A stretch of 64,000 bases of DNA from Drosophila persimilis (GCF_003286085.1 NW_020825294.1:3410001-3474000); one strand, 5' to 3'. Positions 14,501 to 29,500 are shown, counted from the first letter of the stretch. The notes: generated from the sequence alone by a model not told the origin. Translations and numbers: made by a program.

Positions 14501-17500
14501 TCTACCAGCACCTAGTTTTCCCCCACTGACCTGCTCTTGACAGGCGCCACACACACACAGGAACCTCGCCTTCGCCATGCTTCATTACGGCCCCACTTTA
14601 GTGCTCGGCTGAGCAGTAAAAAAGAGAAATGAGAGTAGAACCCAAAAAGCCATTGTCCCCGTGGTTCCAGGTACGCATTAATCCACATGAACTTCCACCA
14701 AACAACCGACAGCAGCCAAACAACAGCCAACAACAATGTCAACTGTCCAGCTGGCGGAGTGGAGCAAAGGTGTACAGGCTCTTTAACACTCCTGATGAGT
14801 GGAAGAGGTGATAGTTTATAAAATTGAGTTCTCTTTGTCGCCATCTTATTGGAAAAGTGTATTTTACACTAGAGTTGATACAATGAGTGCTACTTTTATA
14901 CTAGACTAAAAGAAGAAAGACTTGGTAGCGACTCAAACAAAAACTGCTATTAAATAGATTTTTTCACAATTGTATCTATTTTTATAGACAGTTTTTATTG
15001 AAAAGATAATTGATGCTAAAATGCTACTATTCTTTCTAGCTTCTGAGTATAACAATGTTATTTAAGTGTTTTAAAATAGTATTCGTTGGAAGTATTCGTT
15101 AAAGTGGCTTGTTAAGCAAGTTTGTAGTATCCATAAACTTTATTGATCTTATGAGAGCATTTTATCTGAATCGGAAGCACTCAATGAAAATTTACAGCAT
15201 CATAAAGTGAAGTTTTCTATAGCATATTTGCATACATCAAAAGTAATAGTTTTTGTTCTGCTCAAAGAAAAGTAATGGCTTCATAGAGTCAATATTCATA
15301 GAGTTTAATGAATCCCTGGATATTTCTTAGTTAATTTCCCCCAGCACCTATCAAAATTCATCTATCCTGATATCCCCCAAAAGACTGGTCCCAGTTAACA
15401 CTTGAAGGTCATAGTTTGTGACTGCCGGTCAGAGCACAAAAAGTTCCGGTGTATAATGGTTTGTCCCCTTAATCTTATCATAACACGACATGTCCCTCTG
15501 CAGAGCCAAGCAAAGTTGACAAATTAAAGTTCAATTCCCAGTAGATTCAATGTTGCCCGACAATTAACACATGAAGGTCACAGACAGCTGACGGCATCAG
15601 GAGATGGGAGCCACAATTGTGCGTCCTGGCAATGGGAAACCGGAGACCCCTCCTTTATTCACATCATTGTGTCTGCTATTATATTTCCGCCCACAAGAAA
15701 AGCTGGACATGTACTGGACTGGGTTCTGGACATTCAATTATGCGTTGGATTGTTTAATGTCAACCAAAGTTTTTTCTATCATGCTCTCTCTCTCTGTCCC
15801 AACTGTATCTCATTCTATATCTTTCTGTGGCTGCCCGAAGGCGGTTTTCTTTTCGCCAGCTGGGAATTTTAATTAACGTCATTCCTTGCTGATGGGGGAA
15901 AAAAGAAAAGAAAATGCGTATGGAAAATAATGGCCCCCACAGCCATCGACCATGGTGTGTGCATACCCGTACATATGTGTGGTTAAAGTTTTAATTGAAA
16001 CGAAAAAATGCTTGGTAAACGGTTTGCCAGGAATGGGGCGTTGGGCGGTTGGGGGAACCCAAATGTGTGGATGGGGGGGAAACTGTTTTGATGGATGGTA
16101 GAAATAAGAAAACATTTATCTAGCGGTGAACCACTACAATAACAGATGCCGATGGGAAACTACAGTTTACAATGGAAGCCTACCGAATGGTAGGTTGATT
16201 GGTTACCATCGTTTATATCGAACAGTGGCTTGTGAATGGGATGATAAAGTGGGTCAAACTTTCAGTATTTATAGTATATATTTGTGTGCCCTAAAACATA
16301 TCAATAAAAAAACTCGTGTTATGATATCCCTAGCCAAAAAAATAGACCCAAAACGAATATAAAATATGGTCGTAGCTGGACTTTTTCCCTCAAGCCTTCC
16401 ATTATGCTAATGCAACAATGACAATGACAACTAACTACGACGAAAACATAGACAGCTTACAGACATTGATTAATTATAAGTAGATTGCAAGTTAGAAATG
16501 AATAAGAACCTTGTGCAAATTATACATGCATTGAGCAACTCCTTTATCGGGTATTTTATGGTGATCCAGCCAATCCTGTGAAGTAAAGAAAGAAACCGAA
16601 ACGGAAAAGTCCAAAGGAAAATATACAGATACTCGTATGTAAAAACAATTCAATGAGGCGTGATGAGTGATAAACGTATTTATTTCACTGCTTCTTTAGC
16701 CGTATTCGTTGCAAAGAAAGACGTACTAAAAAGAAGAGAAGGAAACCGAAAGAAAAATAAAGAAAAACAGAAAACAACAAGAAAATAAAAGTGTGCGCGC
16801 ATAAAATGTCAATGCAATAACAGAAGCAGCAACATCCAACAGCGGAAGCGGAAGCCAGCAAAATGTGAGAGTGTATGTGTGTGTGTGTGTGTGAAACTTA
16901 AGGTATCGGTGTGTGTGTGCCTTTTGTTGTTGCTGTTGTGTATCGTGTCTGTGTAAGTGCTCGTAAAGGCGTGAGGAACAAGCGCTACTACAACAACAGG
17001 CAAGCGACTAACCAAAATGTTAACGCAAATTGATAAACAGGCGATACTCGTACACGCACAAGAACACAAACACACTTGTGCACACACTCGCACAAATTTG
17101 AGGCGCCCCTAACGTGAAAACAATATTAATTATACGCACTGTGCAACACTCGTGCAAATTGGGCCCCAGCACAGCCGAGCGCAAGGGCGATTGAGGGCGG
17201 GCGTGCGTGCGTGATCGAAACGTGCTTCGAAATACCCTTGCAAATAAAGCTTTATGGGTTCGTGAAGCACTGTAAATGGATTTCCATAACCCATAAAAAT
17301 ATGATTACATAATAATGATATTCTACTTCATTTTTGAAGGACTTTAAGCAGTGGAGCGTTGAATTTTGGTGCAATTCGATATGGTTTGTTTGAATTTTGG
17401 TTGTAAAACCGATTTTGATGAAGTGAGAAATTGCTTTTAGTATGCAATAATGAAAATTTAAACATTTTTAGAGTTTAACTACCAAATATGATATAAATAT

Positions 17501-20500
17501 AAGAATGATATTGTGGCATATGTCTTTGATGGGGTTTTCAAATTTATACACAAATTATGAAGATATTTAAACGGATTTAATGAATTCAGAAGACAGAAAA
17601 CTCTAACTGTGGCTTTCGTCACAGAAGCATTCCAAATCATTCTATATCTTTCAAAAGCGTACAAAACACAAAGAAACCTTGTTAAACATTTGCAAGGGTA
17701 TTTGAGAAACTATTTTACACGCACACACACAGCACACATGGAATTAAAACTTTCGTAAAACTAAGAATTCCCATCTCACCTGAAAGCGCAACATGAGAAA
17801 CATCACAGCAAAGACCATACAGAGACAGCATCCTATGATGGGGAAGCTAACCAGATAGCGAAAGGCGCGACGTTGCCAGGCGGGCGCCTCTTTGGGCTCT
17901 AGGCGACCTGTGACATTGTTCTCCTCCAAGGGGCCCTACAAAATGATAATAAAATTTGTAATTATTTAGCAAATAGTTTAGTATACTATTAGTCTAGGTA
18001 AACGCACCTTATAGAGAGGCCTAGGTGGCTCGAGTAACTCGGGGGGAGTTGATAGAGTGCCCCAGCGAAAGGCCAACTCCACAGAGTACCTCTTCCAGGC
18101 CTCCAGATACAGTGAGGCCCAGGCCACATTGAACAGAGAGAAGAGCACGTGACCCATGTCCTGGGCGGTCTGACCTTTGCCCCAGAGAATGCAGTAAAGA
18201 ATTGTGCCAAAAACAGCCGGTACACCCAAGGCGCAGGTGTAATGACCCAACCAGGCAAAGTACAGGGCAACCTTCACCCCAAAATAAGCAGCAATGTCAT
18301 CTAGAAGAAGAATAAGAGTTTGATTTTGATTTATTACAGGAGAATCAACCATAGGACTCACCCAAAGGTTGCGGTGCAAATATCTGCTTGACCCAGTGGG
18401 TCTGAAGCTGTGTCAAGGAACGTGGTTCGTGCAGCGGAAAGACCTGTGTAATTAGACCCGACTCCTGCCAGGCGGCAACAATGCTCTGGCCCTCGGCCAC
18501 GGCTGCCCGTCCGTGCAGTGCATCGATGTCACTGCAGCCGGCACGCAGGCCCTGCAGCACCTGCAACACCAGCCACTGACGCTCCTGGGAGGTGAACAGC
18601 GCGGTGCTGGCCACATCACCCCTCAACTGCTGGAAGCAATGGCTCTCGCGGGTAGTAAACTCCCTCAGGGCACCGCCCAGATCCGGACGCAGACGCTTGG
18701 GCAGGCGGGCCTCTTCGGCGGCTTTAAAAAGACTGTAAACAAAAAAAAAAGGATTATTAAATATTCTACACAAAACTCGACATGAAAAATGCATAAAATA
18801 TAAATATTGAAATTTGCATTTCGCACGTTGAATAAACTGCAAAACCAAAAGCTTTCAATTTACATCTAGCCACCGCGTGGTGTTGCTGCCACTTACACAT
18901 TCACGGGGGCGCTGACATAGAAGGCATTCCGTCGCGTGCTCTCATGCGCCTTGACCTGTACCAGGAGGCCCAGACCCGCAGGCGGTTGGGAGCGTATGCG
19001 GGCCAGAAGCCATCGCAGTGCCTCGTCCGGGGCATCCTCGGGAAATTCAATGACCACGTCACATTGTGTTGGGATTTTATTCAGCCAGAGCCGGCGCGGC
19101 GTCATCAAATGACCAGCGTACGGCACTTTGCGGCGTATATGGCGGGAAGCTGCAAGAAAGCGTAAAAAAAGAAACCATTAAAATAAAACGTTAAGGACTT
19201 GCTAGGATTTCTGTTTAAATCTCTGATTCCGCTTTAAAACCAACAGAGAAAATCTGTTCTCATGTTACCCCCCAACCATTTTTAGTTTATTTTTCCATTT
19301 CCATTTTAAGTTTAATGCATATTTATAGTCTGCTGCCGACAGCGTAAAAAAATCTGACAACAAAGTGGGTGGACCAAAGGAATTGGCGTCAATAAAAAAC
19401 GCTTTTAGGACAGGTAGAAAAAAGAGAGAGAAAAAAGCGATAAGCGCATCAAAAACAAACAAATATGATATTCGGTAGTGGGTAGTTTGAAAGGTTTTGT
19501 ATACCCGATACTCCAAATAGCTATAATCCCTAGAATTATCTAGATATCCCAAGATATATCGAAATATCCCTAGGACTATCCATAGAACTCTCCGGACAAA
19601 GCTTTCCCCTCCAACTTTTCGAACAATCTCTAGAAATATCCCTGAAAGAACTACCCCTAGAACTTTCCTTCAATTTCAAAATAGTTGTTCTTGTTCGTTA
19701 AAAAAAAAACATACTCCAAAATTTCAGTAAAAAAACAAAAAAAAAAAAACTACTAAGTAATCTGAAATAGTTCTGATCCCTAGATCCTTAGATTATGTTC
19801 TCTCCAAAGAAAGTTGATGGCCGTTGGGCATCCTCCCCCAAGGAAAGCGACGACGCGAGCATGCAACATCGACAATCGAAGCCGGGGAGTTGGAAAGGCA
19901 GTCGCAATACGATGTCGGAAAGAGCTGAAGAAAACAAAAAGCAGAAGGATCCATGGACGGTCTACGATGCCAAGGTAAATCTCCGCATAAGTGATTGCCT
20001 TGTGATGCTGGAGTGCAGCCCCCAACCGGAGGAGGCATTCCACCCCAACTCCCGGGAATGCCAATGCGCGAGGAAGTGGCTCAATGAACTGACATCTATG
20101 AAGTGCGACACGGTGCTGGAGGCGTGCCTACGAAACGGATACATTAGTGCGTTGAGTGTGTGCCTAAACCAGAAGAGCCTGTACGGGATCTTCGAGCAGA
20201 TGCCACCGGAAGAACTCAATTTGATGGAAATTCTGGACACCTCGACTAATGCGTCATCGAATCATGCATCATTCAGGTCAAATAATGCGTCGAGGCAGCA
20301 GTTTGAATCGACGCGGGGACCACAGCGACCCTTTGAGGCAATGAATTTGGAAAATCCTCAGTCTTCAAGCCAACAGCCACGGGAAGCGGTGGTTAGACAA
20401 CAGCGTTTCATGGAAGAACCGCAAGGACTTATTATAGAACCTCAGATATATAGGACAGAAGAGCCTCAGAGATTCCAGCAGCAGCGGCAGCGATATCAGG

Positions 20501-23500
20501 AACAGCCACAGAAGGAAACCTTCTATGATCCTGCCACCTTTCCACCAGCGCCCCATGTGCGGCAACAGTCGGGCGCCTACTACAAACCGTCGAGCATGAA
20601 ATTCGACACCTTCGGGGCGCCCCCTCGCGTCAAGGCGGCAAGTAAAAAAGGAAAAGGGTTCTCCCCATCAGGTGAAGAAGGAGGAGGTGTGACAGCTAAG
20701 GATTTGGGCAGTGCCATCAAAGAGGCTCCTCCTGATTCTTATTCTGCTATGCCCACACGTTCGATTCTTAAGCGGAGCTGCTTCAACGAGCAGGCCCCTC
20801 ATGTTTATCCATCATATCTCAAGACGCCACTATCTTTTAATGACAAACAATACTTTGATGATGGAATTTGTTATAAAAGTCCATTGAAATCCTGTAGAGA
20901 GAAATTCGCTAGCCAGAAAGAGTACGCGATCAAGGGATCCAGACAGAAAGAGCAGCAGATCGAGCAACAAAACACTCATGGCTCCCCGACGAATCAGTGG
21001 AAACCAGAGGCCGCCGAGGAGGAGTCTGACAGAGAGAAAACCAGTCAAACTGTGATAACAAACCGCTATTGCGACATGACCTTCCTAAGGGAGTGCATTC
21101 GTCGCGCGCTGCGCGGTGAAACATCCGAGGGAGCAAACGACTATCTGGATTGTGAGATAGAGAGCTACAAGAAAATCTGCAGTCGATACAGATGCGACGA
21201 TCCCGAATACAAGGAGAAAATGCTGGGAGGGGATCCTATTGAGCAGAGGACATACCTGTTGCGCAATATGGAAGAGGATTTGACCAATTATGTTCCTTTA
21301 CTGAGGAAAAGAAAGATGACAATTTAAGAGTTTAAAAGGATTAATGACTAATTTAAAAGATCTCAGGATACAATTAAAATTTATCAAAAATATGCTCATT
21401 GTAACCACTGAAACGCATTTAGAACATTTTTGGGGAACAGATAATTGTTATACCCGATACTCAAAATGGGTTGAGGGGTATATTAGATTTATGCTAAAAG
21501 TGGACTTGTGTAACGTCCAGAAGGAAGCGTTTCCGACCCCATAAAGCATATATATTCTTGATCAGCATCAAAAGCCGAGTCGATTGAGCCATGTCTGCCT
21601 GTCCCTCTGTCCGTCCATCGTGTTTGACGCCTAGTTCTCAGAGATAGAACAACGATATGTCGTATGCAAACTCTTGTGATATCCCACTGAATAAAGTTTG
21701 TTTCGAAATTTTGCAACGCCCCTCGTAGAGAATGACCACTTCTCTTCTAGACTGACGAATCTGGAACAGATTGGATTATTATTATAGCAAGAAGGAACAA
21801 ATACGCGCTTACTCATTCTCTCTCTTACACTGAGTATCGAATTTTCGATGCTCCTACACATATTTCCTTCTCACTTTTGTCATTACAGAGATCATATCAT
21901 TATCATATGATAGTTTTCGTCATAGAGAATCACTGGAGTAATCCTCGCGGTAAGTCCCTGGCACACCCAGCCCTCGCTCTACTTCTCCATCCTTTGCGAA
22001 TCTGAGAATATTTTAATAAATCTTACATATAGAAAAACCAGCATGACCCCGCAAGCAGCCTTCTAACCACAGCAGAGCTTTATAAATTGCATAATACCGC
22101 AGATGGCATGACAAAAGATGAGCAAAGGTAGACGAAAATGCGGGTTATGCGGAGGGTAAGCCAGTACACAATAGAGCAGAGTTAATCAAAGAGACAGAGA
22201 GAGAGAGATAGAGCGAGTGCAAGCACAGACCAAACAAATAAAACATGGAAAGAACGTAAATAACAAACCGCAAAAATGTCAAACAACTTTTAATTAGAAG
22301 AGGTGCCACGGCAACAACCAAAGCAAAGGACAGCCAGCACCCAGCCGCTGAATGGAAAACATTCAACCAAGAAATTTGAGAGCCCCCACCCCTCCACTTG
22401 TGTGCGAAAAACAAGGCAGCTTTTCCCGGAAGACCCGATAAAAACTAACAGCAAGAAAAATCACAAAATTTGACTAATGACAGGACAAAAGTTTTGCCAC
22501 ACATAAAAGAGAGAAAACGAGACCTGCATGCCCCAAAGGAGTGGCTGAAAAGCACTCAGTAACTAATTTTGGCCACCGAAAAAGATTCCGGGTTTCGTAA
22601 TTAATTACGAACCACAAAAAAATGCAAGGAAATAGAATAAAAAGAATGAGCATTGCATTGGAGAAAAGGGAAAAGTCAGGGCGACTGGACGACGACTGAT
22701 AGGAGAATTCTTTGCGGCTTCCGCAGCCACAGCCACCCATCGCATGGAGGAGCACACACTGTGTCTGTGGCCTTGTGGCCATCAGCAGCATTCACTTCAC
22801 TCTGCATTCGGCTAATGACAAATGACACTTTCAATGACCTTTAATGGTGGGTTGCTTGCCTCCGATAAGAATAATAATAATGGTGGCTTCTTTCAGAGTT
22901 CGCGAAGCTCATTACGGGTTGCCATACGGCTTTACAGTTGTGCGATAAGGCTGAGATATGGGGAAACTTTGGTGGGAACCAGCCAGGAGCTTGTTAAACT
23001 TTGACTTAAAGAACGAGTCTTTAATGTTTTTAGAAAAAGCATGATTTAAAACGAGAAAAATCATTGAATCATTGCTTTAAAAGGAAGAGCCCTAATCATA
23101 CTGAAAGCCCATTAAATTAGATTAATTTTCTGAAAACAATCAACCATCAAATCCATGAATAATTCAACAATTTAAATTAATTGAACACTTAAATAGATTC
23201 ATTTTTTCTTGAAATTCATTTAAATTTTTAGCAAAAAAAATATATCTAGTATTCATTTCTCTCATCAGCATAAATTACTTACAGATCCCAGCATTCACAC
23301 CAAATACAAGTATTAAAATTCAATCAATTTCGAATGTTTCCTAATTGAAAAACAATATCCTAGCTCTAATTGAAAAGTAATACCAAAATAAAATGCCAAA
23401 AAGTCTCCCGATTAACCGAAAGACTTTCATCAACCTATTTTTAATACACAGAAAATATTGTTTCATAAAATTGAAAGATCTCCCCAATTAAAATAAGCTT

Positions 23501-26500
23501 AGTACTCAGAGCTTATAACTGGCTCTAATTGAAAAATGATATCCCCAATTATTTTTTCGCAAAATACTCTGAATCTCTTAATTCCCCGAAAGAGCTTTCA
23601 TCAACTAAAATAGACCGCTTCTTCTAATGACCCAAATGCATTGTTCTTGGCTCAACGCTCAGGCTTTCTCTCTCTCTTTCGTCATTAATTACACATCAGA
23701 AGCAAATATAAACATTTCTATTCTGGTAGCAAAATCGCCAGCCCATTAGCAAATGTAGATATTTATGCAACAAACTCATTTAGATAGATTATATTGTTGT
23801 GTCTATGGATGGAGCACCGAAAACAACTTAATTAGAATATGTACGAGTTTGTGCCCAAAGCAGAACATGCTCGTAGAACAAACAGTTTATATATGCACAT
23901 AAATGTCTGTACATATTATATGTATAAAACTCATTAGAAACGACAAGAACAAACCACAGAGGCCACCATACCGACGGATGTATATATCTGTGAATCACAT
24001 AATGCGAAATTTGGTAATTAATTCCATAAATAAAACAGAAAGTAACAGAGAAAGCATATCCTAAAACCCAAAACCAGCATCCGATAGATAGCAATGCGCT
24101 GTTGCATGGCAAATGAGCTGTGAATTTAATTTGTACTCGTTCTCGTATTTGTATCTGGTACCCGGATCCGGGTAACCATCACCCATGGGCAGGATAAACC
24201 AATGCAAGATTACCGTTTTGATATGCTAAACACAAATACACAACACAGACATACACGATGTGGGATCTCCATGCCGCAAAGGTATCCCCTTTTTTTCACA
24301 CGCATTGGCCATAAAATTTTGACAAAAGAATGGAACCCCGAGCGCTAACAAAGCACGCTCCGTCCTGAATAGTTGCCAAGCCATGAGGGATTAAAGAATA
24401 AAGTTCAAGGAAGTAAGGGACACTTTATGGCTGGGAATAGCTGGCATATGCTAATGAAGGTTAGGAGCAGTATAAGATTTAGCGTCCCCTCGTCTAGATG
24501 AAGCTAATTTGCTGGTGAGATTACAGCAGCAGATATTAAAGATATGCACTATGTATACGGATATGGCGGGCACTGTTTGGGTTGCGTGATAAGATTAAAT
24601 GAAGACGCAAGCAAATATTCAATGGAATATGTTAACCAGATACAAGCAGTGTGAATATTTTGGGTATGCTGGAAATGATACAAAATTCCTCTTAAAAAAT
24701 AATTATTTGTAAAACCTAGAAATATAATGGAACCAGCGTTCTCCAGACAACTTTTCTTTAGGCTTAAAGCTCTCGAATGTCTGCAGAAAATAAATCTCTA
24801 TAAATAGAATAAATTAATACAGAATTTCGTTAAACTAATTTGATCAATGAAGAGAAAGCAATCAACTATGATCGGGGGACCTCATGCCAATCTAAGCCAA
24901 ATCCAATATAAACCAATTCCAGTGAGTAATTCGGGACATCAGGAGCAGAACAGAGAATAAGCATCAGAGACCTACATCAACATGAACTACACACAATTCA
25001 TTATACAGTCGGCACATGCTTAAGTTGACACCGACGATGCGGCGGAAGAGCAGAGTGCCAGAGAGAGAGAGAGAATGCTGGCTAATGCTTTCGGCTGTTA
25101 AATCAGCAGTGGGAGACCCCCAGGGGGAAGACCGAGAAACTGTGCTCTGAATAATTAATGAAATCGGCTTGGGGCTCGACTGGGTGTCAAAACCAAACCC
25201 AAGCGGAAGAAACCCAGAACCCAAACCCAAATTCGACCTCCAGCAACGCATAATTTGTTGCATAAGAAGGAGGTTGAGCTGTGAAGGCTTCAATTTAATC
25301 AACAGCAACCGACTTGAGCTTCGTGTGATTGCTGCAGCTTAGAGGCATCCATCCATCTATCCATCCATCCATGGAGAGAACCACCCATCTCTGGGAGTGG
25401 GATGGATGCTTTTTCTCCTACTACAACATTCAGTTAAAACAGTTTATGTTTTAATTAACCTTGATGATGATGGGCTAGAGCAACAGCAGCAGCAATGAAA
25501 ATGACTAGAGTTGCTCATTAGCAAACGCTCAACACTCTGCAGTGAATACCTCGCCTAATTGACTGGAGCTCGAATTGCGTCTAATTGAAATTGGATGATG
25601 TAATTTTGATGATGGCAGGAGTCTGTCTACCGTCGCCATCTACTTTTCCCTCTACCATTTCCACACCATCATCGGGTATCATCTAATCAGCGAGTCCAGT
25701 CAGGTAGCAACTTGGGAGGGGTCGAAACACTTCCCGATGGTCGACACGATGCCCAGCCACATGTCCCCTTGTTGGGGACAGGGAAGGGCAGTGCTAGAAG
25801 GATATTCTGTTCACAACCAAGTGGCAAAGTGCAGCTGTCTTGCCACAAAATGTCACATAGTAGAGATTGTTGCTCGAAAGATGTCATTCCTAAGGGGTTT
25901 GATCGGTGAAGACAGACCTTTGGAGAAATCGAATGGGTTTTGCTTAAAGTGGAGCACATAATTGGATGGGAATGCGGGGGGATATAAGACATGATGATGT
26001 TATTTTAGCAGTGCTGCTTGAACTTACATATCTCTCTGTTATGTAAAAACTGTTGGCTCGTCGTCATGGCCTGATATCTTACTCATATCAGAGCGAGCGA
26101 CCCGAACGAGTGACGAGCGAGGGTAGCGAGTGACGAGCGAGAGTAGCGAGTGACGAGCGAGGAAAGCGAGTTCTTCTTGATACTTCTTAAACAACTACTA
26201 AAACCAGCCTAGAATCTATGCATCTCTACTATCAAATTGGATTACATATTCACATCTCCATGTTATAAAGTTATAAAGTTTACAAAACTTGTATAGCTTA
26301 AGGCATTCCTAGAGTTCCACATCTTACTCAACAAATCTCATAAAACTTGCTATTCATTTCATAAATGATTCATTAAAGCACATCTCCTTGGAACCAAATT
26401 ACGAACACCGACCTATGACACAACCCATAAAATTAAAGAGTCTACCACAGAATATGTCTATCTACATGCTCGTAGGCTCTGGACCATCATAACCTTCTCC

Positions 26501-29500
26501 ACAATTTACCCCTTTAATGGTTGGTGATGGTGGGTTAAATGGCCACTCATTCAGACTCATCCACAACGTCAGTTTCATCCTCATCCTCATCCTCATCCTG
26601 GCATGACATTCCGCTTTCTCTATACGGTTTAATTGTATTTTCTCCGCCCACGTGAAATTGCTCTTAATGACTTTCACTTGACTAGAGTTAATGTTTGCCC
26701 ACACACGATCTCATACCATATGAATATATAACGAAACACTTGAATATTTCAAGTGAAAGCCTTTGATATTAAATATTTAACAGGCGTCGAAAATTGGTTT
26801 TTAATTTTTTGTTTTTGTCATTTTGCACTAGAGTACATTTTTCACATGGGTGCCATTAAAGCAGTCGGGCGAATTGATGTCCCACTTTATGGGTTAAGAG
26901 GAGCGCTACGGTTTGGTCAGTTTTCCCCCACACACTCGTGTGTGTGTGCTCTCATGATGCTTTCGTTTGCTCTCTCAGCCTGAATGTACGAGTAGTTGTT
27001 CTTTAATGGCTTTTGTCGCACATTTTTATTGATGCACTGGTGAATCCTTCTTGTGATTAATGTAGGCGTACCGCCGGACCCTAGAGTCTCCGGTCGTTCT
27101 CCCGTTCTTTGTGTTCCTCCTCTCTCTCTCTCTCTCTCTCAATTTCCCTCAGTTTATCCGTAACTTTTCCTGTCCATGTCCTGCCCCACAGAGGACTGTG
27201 CACACTGAAGGACCAACGCTTGGTCAGCATAAATTAATTGCATTTGTGTATGGGACACAGGCGGCACTGAAGAGTGAAATATCGTAGAGTCGAGTGGGGA
27301 GGTCCGTCCTCTTGGTTAGATATAGTATCTCTGGGTGCGGAGGTTCCCTCTAAAGAGCTGTGGGTGTGAGTATATATCATATGCAAGCTCATGTAAGAGT
27401 GTCCATACGACCTTAAAGTGCCAAGTCTTTAATTGAGTTTTAATCAGCTTAAGAGAGCGTGTGGCTAGTGTCAGCATTAAACCAAATTGGATATCCAATA
27501 TGTGCAGGCATAGCATACAGCGAAGCATACCCTCTTTTATGGCTGACATCTCAGCCATGGCCCGGCATCTGAATGGGCCATCTGATAACGACACGTCTCC
27601 TTGCGGACAGGAGAATATCCAAGGATCAAGTGTTAAAGCGATGGCGTGAAAGACGGCAATGCATCACAGATTTGGTGGACATATACACAAGATTTATAGT
27701 GACATTCGGATTAGCACACTGCTGACTTATTGTTTTCCTTTGGAACAGGATAATGGGCTCGTTATCCATAACATAGACCATATATAAATACAAGCACAGA
27801 GCCAACAAAATAACATATTATTTAAGTTTAAATAGCATCCACAAATTCCCTCCACAAGTACAAGTTATGATACATCATGCTTCATTTATTCGTAATGTCT
27901 GTGTAGTGCTCTCCAAACTGAGTCCCAAATATAACGAAAATCCTTCCAAATGCCATCAAAACATTTCGCAAAGCAAAAGCGGAAAATCCCCCCACCAATG
28001 CCAGAGAGAGAGCTCAGAGTGTCCCCTGTTCTCTCTTCAAGTGACTGTTTGCCTGGCCACATATTTTATGCAAAAGGAATTTTCATAGACATGCTCCTCC
28101 ACACTTTTTCCCCTCATTTTTTTTGTTTTTTTTTTCATGGTGTAACTGACAACTAAAACCACTCAAAGTGTCAAAATGCCCAGAAAGTAGAGGAATTGGA
28201 AGTAGGAAAAAAAATACCAGACTATATGGGACCATCAATGTTGGAGCTTGGAAGCTTGGAGGGACTCTCATGCAAAGAGGACCGTATAGATTCGAGTATA
28301 TTGATTGGATCTGCATATATAATTGAAAGCGAACAAATGAAAATCAAAACTGATGAACGAAGGGCAGAGACACGCTTAGAAAATGGGAATGGAAAGGGTT
28401 TTGTTTACACAGCATAAACGCTTTGTTAAATTTGTGAAAATATTATCATAAAACAGATAAGATTGTTTAAATGCTCGAGTTCAGATGTTTAAAATATGCC
28501 AGGCAGCGTCGCCCGAAGGTGTCAAGTAAAACCATTTCTGTTCTGCTCTGTTGGCTCCGGAAAAGGTTAATGAGGGCTGACGGCGGCAAGTGGAAAAGTG
28601 GAAAAGTTTGCTACAGTCCCTACGCTAGGAGCTACCGCCTTGCACCCTAGCTCGTCCCTAGTTCTTCTTCCCCTCTGGACATTTCTGACAACTGTGGAGA
28701 TTTCGCTGGTGCGAGGGTGCGGGGAGTAGACCATGCTGAGAAAATGGTAGCCAGCTGGCGGCGCGCCTGAGATTGCATCAAGTTGTGCAAAACTGGCAGA
28801 AACTAAAATTAATTAAATTACAATACGGCTCTTCCCTTTTCAATCGATTTTAATAATGACAGGCTCCACTGACAGAGTTTTTGGGGCGCCTAAAATTTTT
28901 CTTCGTTTCTTAAGAGGGTAGAGGATTGAGCACAAAAGTCATGGCTATGATTTTTTTTCTATAGAAAGAACTACAGAACGATGCGAAATATTAATTGCAT
29001 CTTTAAATATTAAACATCCTTCTAGGCATCCCTAAAATCGGCTAATATATCTCTTTAAATTTCTAGCCCAACTTTTGTCCAATATTTTCTATTCCCATTT
29101 TATATTCAATTAAACGTAATTCCAGTTAATGCGATTTCCCTGACAGAATTCACTGACTTAATCCTGTTTAATTCGAAACTATTTGGATCCTTTACCAAAA
29201 ACAGTTGTCGAAAAAAGTCCATGCCCATGGAAATAATTACAAATTATGTGCGCAAATTGAATAATAAATCTTGCTTATGTTTATAACGGAAATCCACTTA
29301 GGGCCGAAGCCAGAACAAGGCGGGCGGCAAGGCGCGATAAAACAAGCGAACAGACAGACAAGCAGGACAAGCCAAGGACACGCCGTGGAATGAGTGTGTC
29401 TCCATCTCTCCTGTTATATTTACGAGTAGATATCCCTCTCTCTGAAAGCCCTGCATGCTCTCGTGTCGAACATTATTTAGTTGCCAGAGCCTGGCATGTT

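Noticed and set aside
16510-16525. Alternative donor GTATAA inside the candidate anoctamin exon
   Set aside because: It would leave phase 2, which does not fit the phase-0 acceptor of the next exon, so it breaks the frame.
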